DNA from: Traorella massiliensis
Lineage (GTDB): Bacteria; Bacillota_I; Bacilli_A; Erysipelotrichales; Erysipelotrichaceae
Assembly (NCBI RefSeq): GCF_900104665.1
Contig: NZ_LT629968.1
Location: forward strand, 360,227 to 424,226
Length of the DNA: 64,000 nt
Direction: 5' to 3'
How positions within the stretch are numbered: the first letter of the stretch is position 1; the number at the start of each line of letters is the position of its first letter. The translations under genes were made by a program, and so were the position numbers. The notes beneath the pieces were generated by a model. That model saw only the letters and a program-made list of their open reading frames with translations, was not told where the DNA came from and searched no databases. Shown here piece after piece: positions 60,020 through 64,000 of the stretch.

Positions 60020-60622
60020 TCAGTCCCATTCGTTTATATCGACAAACTCCCATTTTCTGATAAGCATTTTGTCCGTATATTCTGAGTTTTCAAATTTTTC
60101 TAGCAATACACCGATTTCTTGTGCATCTGAACCTAAGAGTTTTTGAAGCATTTCTACAACTGATTCTTCGGTTTCATCTGTACAATAATCTTCCTTTACC
60201 ATACCAACATCTTCCCAAATATCTACGAGGTAGCAATCAAGCATTGCGGGGTCATTCGTGCAGTAAATACCGCATCCACATTCCTCGGCTGAATATATCA
60301 GCTCGCCGCCTGGAAGATATTTTTCAAGAAGTTTTTGCCAAAGTTTCAGCATTGGTACCCATGCAGTTTCCGTATATATGACTAGCTGATTTCCCAGATT
60401 TTCCATGTATGTGATTTCTCCTCGGCATCTTAAATCAGATACTTTATTTTCATCTATGGTGCCGATGCCTGAATTTCCAACAAGATTACCCAGCCATGTT
60501 TTCCCAAAGCCGTTTCCTTCATAGTCCTTACTCATGAGATTATTCAACTTTTCTTCGAATTCCTTTAGTTTTTGTTCATTTTCATGATTGATTGTGATAT
60601 ATGTCGTACACCAGTTTGGCAT
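60020..60622 (-). CDS. YubB ferredoxin-like domain protein (DUF1281-like)
   Basis: 200 residues. It starts with PNWCTTYITI, the typical opening of the plasmid-borne YubB/DUF1281 family, and has WGNLVGNSG-like and TAWVPMLKLWQKL segments. The family has a ferredoxin-like fold and unknown role, and is common on conjugative plasmids. GGAG lies before the start. Confidence 0.65.
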   Translation of the reverse strand: MPNWCTTYITINHENEQKLKEFEEKLNNLMSKDYEGNGFGKTWLGNLVGNSGIGTIDENKVSDLRCRGEITYMENLGNQLVIYTETAWVPMLKLWQKLLEKYLPGGELIYSAEECGCGIYCTNDPAMLDCYLVDIWEDVGMVKEDYCTDETEESVVEMLQKLLGSDAQEIGVLLEKFENSEYTDKMLIRKWEFVDINEWD

Positions 60623-60640
60623 TTGTTTCGCTCCTTTCTA

Positions 60641-61384
60641 TTACATGTGATAATCAACGATAGTAATAAGTAAATCATTGTCCGTATTTTTAAGGAAATT
60701 GTCATAATACTTTACATGCCAACTTATTTCTTCTTTTCTCCGTTCTTCCCAATCCCATTTAAATTCCGGTTCGTGCCACTGCCCTTTACAGTCAAGAACT
60801 GCATGAGTTGAAAGGATGGCGTTGAGTCTTGCAAAATTTTCTTTTGAACCATACTTCTCTACATAGCACTTTTTCAATTCATCATTCATGGCATCAAATT
60901 CATTAAACGTTGAATTTCCTTCAATATTTTTTTTCCAGTATGCAATGGCATCAGCATATAACTCTGTATCAGGCTCTAAATCAAGTTCCTTTAGATAGCA
61001 GCTATTTGTCTTTGTTCCATTCTTTGTTTTTAATAGATTATCCCATCTTCCTCCGATTTCATACCAGTCCCATTTAGAATAAGGATTATAGGTTGAAAGT
61101 TCATCACCGTTTTCGTTATATAAGCTATCTTCATCCTTGAGAGCATTATAGAACTCCTCATCTGTTTTACAACTTATCAATCGTCTTTCCCATTCGGTTA
61201 GATTGTATTTTTCTGTTGCTTCTCTTTTTAAGATACTTACCTTTAAATTTTTGGCTTTTTCTATGAGTTCTGCCTTTGTTCTGATTACATGAGGTTCTAC
61301 TTGAAGTCCTTCATAAAATGGTTCCATTAAATCTTCGATACTCTGATTCTTATAGTGAATCACCGCTAATAAATAATGCATCAT
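60641..61384 (-). CDS. Unknown protein under a structured leader
   Basis: 247 residues, soluble and acidic. A central WDWYEIGGRWDNLLKTK segment is found in several phage and plasmid proteins of unknown role. The start is preceded by AGGAGG at the end of motif copy C. It lies 18 bases before the YubB-like gene and probably forms an operon with it. Confidence 0.6.
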   Translation of the reverse strand: MMHYLLAVIHYKNQSIEDLMEPFYEGLQVEPHVIRTKAELIEKAKNLKVSILKREATEKYNLTEWERRLISCKTDEEFYNALKDEDSLYNENGDELSTYNPYSKWDWYEIGGRWDNLLKTKNGTKTNSCYLKELDLEPDTELYADAIAYWKKNIEGNSTFNEFDAMNDELKKCYVEKYGSKENFARLNAILSTHAVLDCKGQWHEPEFKWDWEERRKEEISWHVKYYDNFLKNTDNDLLITIVDYHM

Positions 61385-61590
61385 TTCCTCCTTTGTGGCA
61401 TGGTAACCACTAACTTAGTAAGGCTCATATACCTTACACTTTCTTCGGATCAGCAGCTGAGGAGGGAAGTCAAGCGGCAAGCACTTTAGTGCGAGACGCC
61501 GTAGGGCAACGCTTGACGAGTGACTTGGATGCGATATTCCATATTTCTTTTGCAGGATTAATAGAAAACAACATGGCAAATTGCCATGTT
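61385..61590 (-). promoter_or_regulatory. Structured leader RNA, motif copy C
   Basis: Motif at 61469-61517, with the same CCUCCU anti-SD segment, hairpins and upstream palindrome as copy B. The sequence is about 95% identical to copy B by eye. Confidence 0.7.
61570..61590. repeat. Palindrome P10 (ACATGG subfamily)
   Basis: Arms AACATGGCAA and TTGCCATGTT around one A. Confidence 0.92.
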
Positions 61591-61690
61591 GGAACCTTAA
61601 ATCATAAATGTCGCGTATTACAGAATAGTGAGAAAATTAAGTTGTTTATGATATAACGAAAAAAGAAGCTAAATTCATTAGCTTCTCATT
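61591..61690. repeat. Inter-cassette repeat with terminator (left copy)
   Basis: Related to 62464-62556: both run from the palindrome through GGAACCTTAAATCATAAA to an AGAAGCTA hairpin. The hairpin at 61661-61688 with a T-run on the minus strand terminates the YoeB/RelB operon. Confidence 0.75.
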
Positions 61691-61755
61691 TTATTATCTT
61701 GCTGTAAATATTCATTTTGGTATGAACAATAAATGGTTGCATGAAATAATTTTAT

Positions 61756-62016
61756 TTAATCGTCATAGTGTCCTTTGCATGAAACTATATAGATTATTTC
61801 ATTTTCTTCATAATAAACAAGACGGTTGACATCATCAATGCGTCTGCTCCACATTTTGCTTAAATTTCCTTTTAAAGCTTCAGGCTTGCCAATGCCATCA
61901 TAAGCATTTCTTTGTATGTCCTTGATAAGAGTGTTAATCCTTTTTAAAGTCTTTTTATCTTGTGTTTGCCAGTAAAGATAGTCATCCCATGCACGGTCTT
62001 CCCATAGCAACTTCAT
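61756..62016 (-). CDS. yoeB: YoeB-type mRNA interferase toxin
   Basis: 86 residues with the YoeB pattern: LLWEDRAWDDYLYWQTQDKKTLKRIN, GIGKPEALKGNLSKMWSRRIDDVNRLVYY and a C-terminal CKGHYDD (the active His-Tyr end). It cuts mRNA at the ribosome when the antitoxin is lost. It starts right after the antitoxin stop. Confidence 0.92.
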   Translation of the reverse strand: MKLLWEDRAWDDYLYWQTQDKKTLKRINTLIKDIQRNAYDGIGKPEALKGNLSKMWSRRIDDVNRLVYYEENEIIYIVSCKGHYDD

Positions 62017-62283
62017 TTACTCTTCCTCAATAAGCTCGTGTTCAGAAAAATGTGCTTGTCCGTTTTTTATATCTTCAGCTATTTTTTCTAAATAACGAAT
62101 ATTGCTTTTTGAATAGAATGGATCCACAGAAATTTCAAAAGGGATGCGCTTTTCTCTTGCTACTTTTTTTGCAAAAATTGTAAAAGCCGTACTCATAGAC
62201 ATTCCCAATTCTGAACAAGTTTTTTCCATGCTTTTCTTCACATCTTCATTAAGCTTAAAATTGACATTTACCATTTGTGACAT
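62017..62283 (-). CDS. RelB/DinJ-type antitoxin
   Basis: 88 residues. The RHH N-terminus has VNVNFKLNEDVKKSMEKTCSELGMSMSTAFTIFAKK, the DinJ/RelB signature; the C-terminus wraps the YoeB partner downstream. A GGAG site and a good promoter precede it. Confidence 0.88.
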   Translation of the reverse strand: MSQMVNVNFKLNEDVKKSMEKTCSELGMSMSTAFTIFAKKVAREKRIPFEISVDPFYSKSNIRYLEKIAEDIKNGQAHFSEHELIEEE

Positions 62284-62308
62284 TTAGAATCACTCCTTTT
62301 CTACTTAA

Positions 62309-62337
62309 ATTATAATCTAAAATAAAGAAAAATACAA
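62309..62337 (-). promoter_or_regulatory. Promoter of the relB-yoeB operon
   Basis: Minus strand TTGTAT, 17-base spacer, TATAAT, 26 bases before the antitoxin start. Confidence 0.78.
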
Positions 62338-62442
62338 TAAAAATCATTTAATAATTCTTTATTTTTTCTATGATACTCCTCAACACTTCTTCTTCCCTTT
62401 ACATATAAATTCCATATTTCTTTCAAAGGATTAATAGAAAAC

Positions 62443-62463
62443 AACATGGTAATTTGCCATGTT
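62443..62463. repeat. Palindrome P11 (ACATGG subfamily, one mismatch)
   Basis: AACATGGTAA and TTGCCATGTT arms. About 40 bp beside it match the leader modules, but the structured motif is absent in this copy. Confidence 0.88.
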
Positions 62464-62556
62464 GGAACCTTAAATCATAAAAGCTGTATTACAGGACAAG
62501 GGATAAAATTATGTAGTTTATGATAATACGAAAAAAGAAGCTAAATCATAGCTTCT
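62464..62556. repeat. Inter-cassette repeat with terminator (right copy)
   Basis: Second copy of the segment at 61591-61690; the AGAAGCTA/TAGCTTCT hairpin at 62536-62556 terminates the HigBA operon. Confidence 0.75.
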
Positions 62557-62560
62557 CATC

Positions 62561-62848
62561 TTATTTTCTTGTTACAAACTGAATTTTTAGATCCATGTTC
62601 AAAGCGTCGGCAATCCGTTCCAGTATTTTTAGTGATAACGGTCGTTGACCACTTTCAATCTTGCTGATGTCCGCCTGTGTCATTCCACATTTATCTGCAA
62701 GTTCCTTTTGAGTCATATTTTGCTGATGCCTTGCATGAATCAGTTCAAAAATAGGGTCAAGTTCTTTATCAGGTTTCTCGTATTCCTTTTTAAATTCGGG
62801 ATCCTGAAGCTGTTCATTTAAGAAATCACTAAATTTTCTTTCTTTCAT
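62561..62848 (-). CDS. higA: HigA-type antitoxin (Xre HTH)
   Basis: 95 residues with the HTH pattern QKELADKCGMTQADISKIESGQRPLSLKILERIADAL. It is encoded downstream of the toxin with a 4-base overlap (ATGA), the HigBA order. It binds toxin and the operon promoter. Confidence 0.9.
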   Translation of the reverse strand: MKERKFSDFLNEQLQDPEFKKEYEKPDKELDPIFELIHARHQQNMTQKELADKCGMTQADISKIESGQRPLSLKILERIADALNMDLKIQFVTRK

Positions 62849-63222
62849 TTCCTATCTTCCTCCTGTTCCTGTAAATAATCACTTCGATATGCTTTTGCAA
62901 TTCTAATTTCTGAAATTGGTGTCTTTTGTGTCTTTTTAACAAATCCATTTGTCAGTACAATTTTTCTGCCTATGTAGAAAAAATATAAAACTCTTGTTAT
63001 ATTGGTTCCTGTTTTTGCTCTTAATTCAAAGATTCCATCTTCAAGATGTTTACTAAAAGGTTGTCTGAGCATATTTCCTTCGAGTTCCAGTAGCGAGATC
63101 TCTTTAACTATCTTAGCTCGCATTTTTTTATCCAAAGAGAGAAGAAAGTCTTCAACAGGGCACTCACCATTTCTCTTTCTATAAAAAATTACTTCAAAAT
63201 TTTCCATCAACTTTATCTCCAT
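62845..63222 (-). CDS. higB: HigB/Gp49-like toxin
   Basis: 125 residues. The RelE-fold pattern VIFYRKRNGECPVEDFLLSLDKK ... PFSKHLEDGIFELRAKTGTNITRVLYFF ... LTNGFVKKTQKTP is typical of phage-derived Gp49-like HigB toxins, which cut mRNA. The toxin gene precedes the antitoxin. Confidence 0.9.
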   Translation of the reverse strand: MEIKLMENFEVIFYRKRNGECPVEDFLLSLDKKMRAKIVKEISLLELEGNMLRQPFSKHLEDGIFELRAKTGTNITRVLYFFYIGRKIVLTNGFVKKTQKTPISEIRIAKAYRSDYLQEQEEDRK

Positions 63223-63258
63223 TTATATAATATGGAAAAATTTCCATATTGTCAAGTG

Positions 63259-63516
63259 TTAGTTTAAAATTTCTCCGTCGATTCCACCACTTAAATTCCA
63301 ATATTCTCTTAAATATTTTTCAGTTTCTTCAATACTAGCTTGTCCATCGTGACCATCATCAATTTGATAAGTGCCATCGATATATTCAGGTTCTGTTCCT
63401 AAAGGGATCGTATCAATATTGTTCTTTAAAAATTGAATAGCTTCTTCAATGGTTTCAGCCTTTACCTCTACTTTGTCCCAAACTTCCCATTTTACTGGAA
63501 TACTAAATTTTTTCAT
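63259..63516 (-). CDS. Small acidic unknown protein under a structured leader
   Basis: 85 residues from ATG 63516, eight bases after GAGG. The sequence KKFSIPVKWEVWDKVEVKAE ... YIDGTYQIDDGHDG is beta-rich and acidic and resembles small mobile-element proteins of unknown role. Its leader is motif copy D. Confidence 0.6.
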   Translation of the reverse strand: MKKFSIPVKWEVWDKVEVKAETIEEAIQFLKNNIDTIPLGTEPEYIDGTYQIDDGHDGQASIEETEKYLREYWNLSGGIDGEILN

Positions 63517-63534
63517 TTTCTTACCTCTAAGGGG

Positions 63535-63723
63535 ATTGCCCTGTCTCTGCAAGACATCTTGTGTACCTTACACTTTCTTCGAATAGCAGCTGAGGAAGGA
63601 AGTCAAGCGGCAAGCACTTTAGTGCGAGACGCCGTAGGGCAACGCTTGACGAGTGACTTGGATGCGATATTCCATATTTCTTTCATCGAATCAATAGAAA
63701 ACAACATGGCAATTTGCCATGTT
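63535..63723 (-). promoter_or_regulatory. Structured leader RNA, motif copy D
   Basis: Motif at 63602-63650 with the same stem as copies B and C. The segment that could block the ribosome site is changed (CCUUCC instead of CCCUCC), and the ribosome site itself also differs (GAGG). Confidence 0.68.
63703..63723. repeat. Palindrome P12 (ACATGG subfamily)
   Basis: Arms AACATGGCAA and TTGCCATGTT around one T. Confidence 0.92.
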
Positions 63724-63805
63724 GGAACCTTAGATAGAATGAGAAACGATACTACATAAAAGCAGGTGGCTGTATTTCCACCCGCTTTCTGTAGATTTTT
63801 TTTCT

Positions 63806-64000
63806 TTATAGCTTTTTTTCATCTTCTTTATCTGCGTTTGATTTGCTAGAATCCATCGCTGATTCATTCAAATTTTCTGCAAAATTCAGGAAATTAGTTT
63901 TGATATCTTTAAGTCTACTGAACTCATACTCGATTCGACTTTTGAGACTTCTTCCATCTATTGCTTCCTCATAAAAATATCCCTGTAAAGGACACCCCGG
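63806..64000 (-). CDS. C-terminal part of an unknown element protein (5' end outside the window)
   Basis: 64 codons and a stop, open to the window edge. The end is hydrophilic and charged (IDGRSLKSRIEYEFSRLKD ... SNADKEDEKKL), like the tail of a larger protein. No domain can be named. A GGTGG/CCACC hairpin at 63763-63792 may be its terminator. Confidence 0.6.
   Translation of the reverse strand, partial: PGCPLQGYFYEEAIDGRSLKSRIEYEFSRLKDIKTNFLNFAENLNESAMDSSKSNADKEDEKKL

Larger units (their letters stand above)
43050..64000. mobile_element. Integrative conjugative/mobilizable element, partial
   Basis: A serine recombinase at one end, relaxase, VirD4/TraG coupling protein, primase-like protein, ArdC-like protein, three toxin-antitoxin systems and repeat-punctuated small cargo genes, almost all on the minus strand. 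The right end lies beyond the window, and no VirB4 or other channel gene is seen. The left boundary is approximate. Confidence 0.8.

Noticed and set aside
47723..63723. Palindromes as ordinary terminators
   Set aside because: Only the copy at 47723-47749 has T-rich sequence after it; several lie inside coding frames, and real terminators with T-runs are present separately.

Overview
The window looks like a chromosomal contig of a low-GC, spore-forming gut Bacillota, most like an Erysipelotrichia-type lineage. This rests on AT-rich codon use, strong GGAGG ribosome sites, a sigma-K gene and Bacillus-like gene neighbourhoods: yqeG-yqeH-yhbY-nadD/yqeK-rsfS-yqeM, ypmB-dnaD-nth, recU-ponA diverging from gpsB-rnpB, and rodZ-pgsA-cinA-recA. 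The taxonomic call is inference; there is no rRNA or tRNA gene in the window.

Layout. 1-2471 is the right end of a prophage (tail protein, holin, coiled-coil protein, NlpC/P60 endolysin). 2493-11371 is housekeeping chromosome: ABC exporter, M18 aminopeptidase, RluD-type enzyme, sigma-K, YgiQ, and a DUF4430/ECF-S pair. At 11355-13454 an AAA/DUF4143 ATPase cassette with three 23-bp repeats splits a small gene and is flanked by a 205-bp direct duplication. 14021-18585 is the yqe operon with a fused NadD-YqeK. 18600-19386 is a graveyard of mobile-element fragments. 20002-24910 carries ypmB-dnaD-nth and ppx-ppk. 25053-29141 is a hexuronate operon (uxuA-uxuB-uxaC). 29256-36428 holds PBP1, RecU, GpsB, RNase P RNA, RodZ-like protein, PgsA, CinA-C and RecA. 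At 37900-39554 an IS110-family element interrupts a 5-formyl-THF cyclo-ligase/HD fusion gene. A frameshifted DUF402 gene and an ABC exporter pair follow.

43050-64000 (continuing past the window) is an integrative mobile element with nearly everything on the minus strand. It has a large serine recombinase, a type III toxin-antitoxin locus (ToxN-like toxin with a pseudoknot-type RNA, its own promoter and terminator), a primase-like protein, a PD-(D/E)xK-like protein, membrane and pentapeptide proteins, a VirD4/TraG coupling protein and a MobP-type relaxase. Beyond these lie a Fic protein, ArdC-like zincin, ADP-ribosyltransferase, RadC/HAD protein, a possible accessory DNA-binding protein, small unknown genes and two type II toxin-antitoxin pairs (RelB/YoeB, HigBA). 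No VirB4-type channel gene is visible, so the element is either an ICE with its channel genes outside the window or a mobilizable element.

The most unusual signals are in this element. (1) A 49-nt structured motif with an invariant 35-nt core occurs four times, always in the 5' leader of a minus-strand gene; its closing stem changes sequence but keeps pairing. In the recombinase leader, the far strand of the outer stem overlaps a segment that could instead pair with the Shine-Dalgarno sequence, like a translational switch. (2) Twelve copies of a 19-21-bp palindrome with core GGCAA-N-TTGCC punctuate the element, some of them translated in overlapping genes. (3) Fic, ArdC-like and RadC/HAD proteins appear to share a C-terminal module. 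(4) The type III toxin gene has a well-formed RNA antitoxin region. The IS110 copy also shows a convincing candidate bridge RNA, with guide-like segments matching its own ends and its target.
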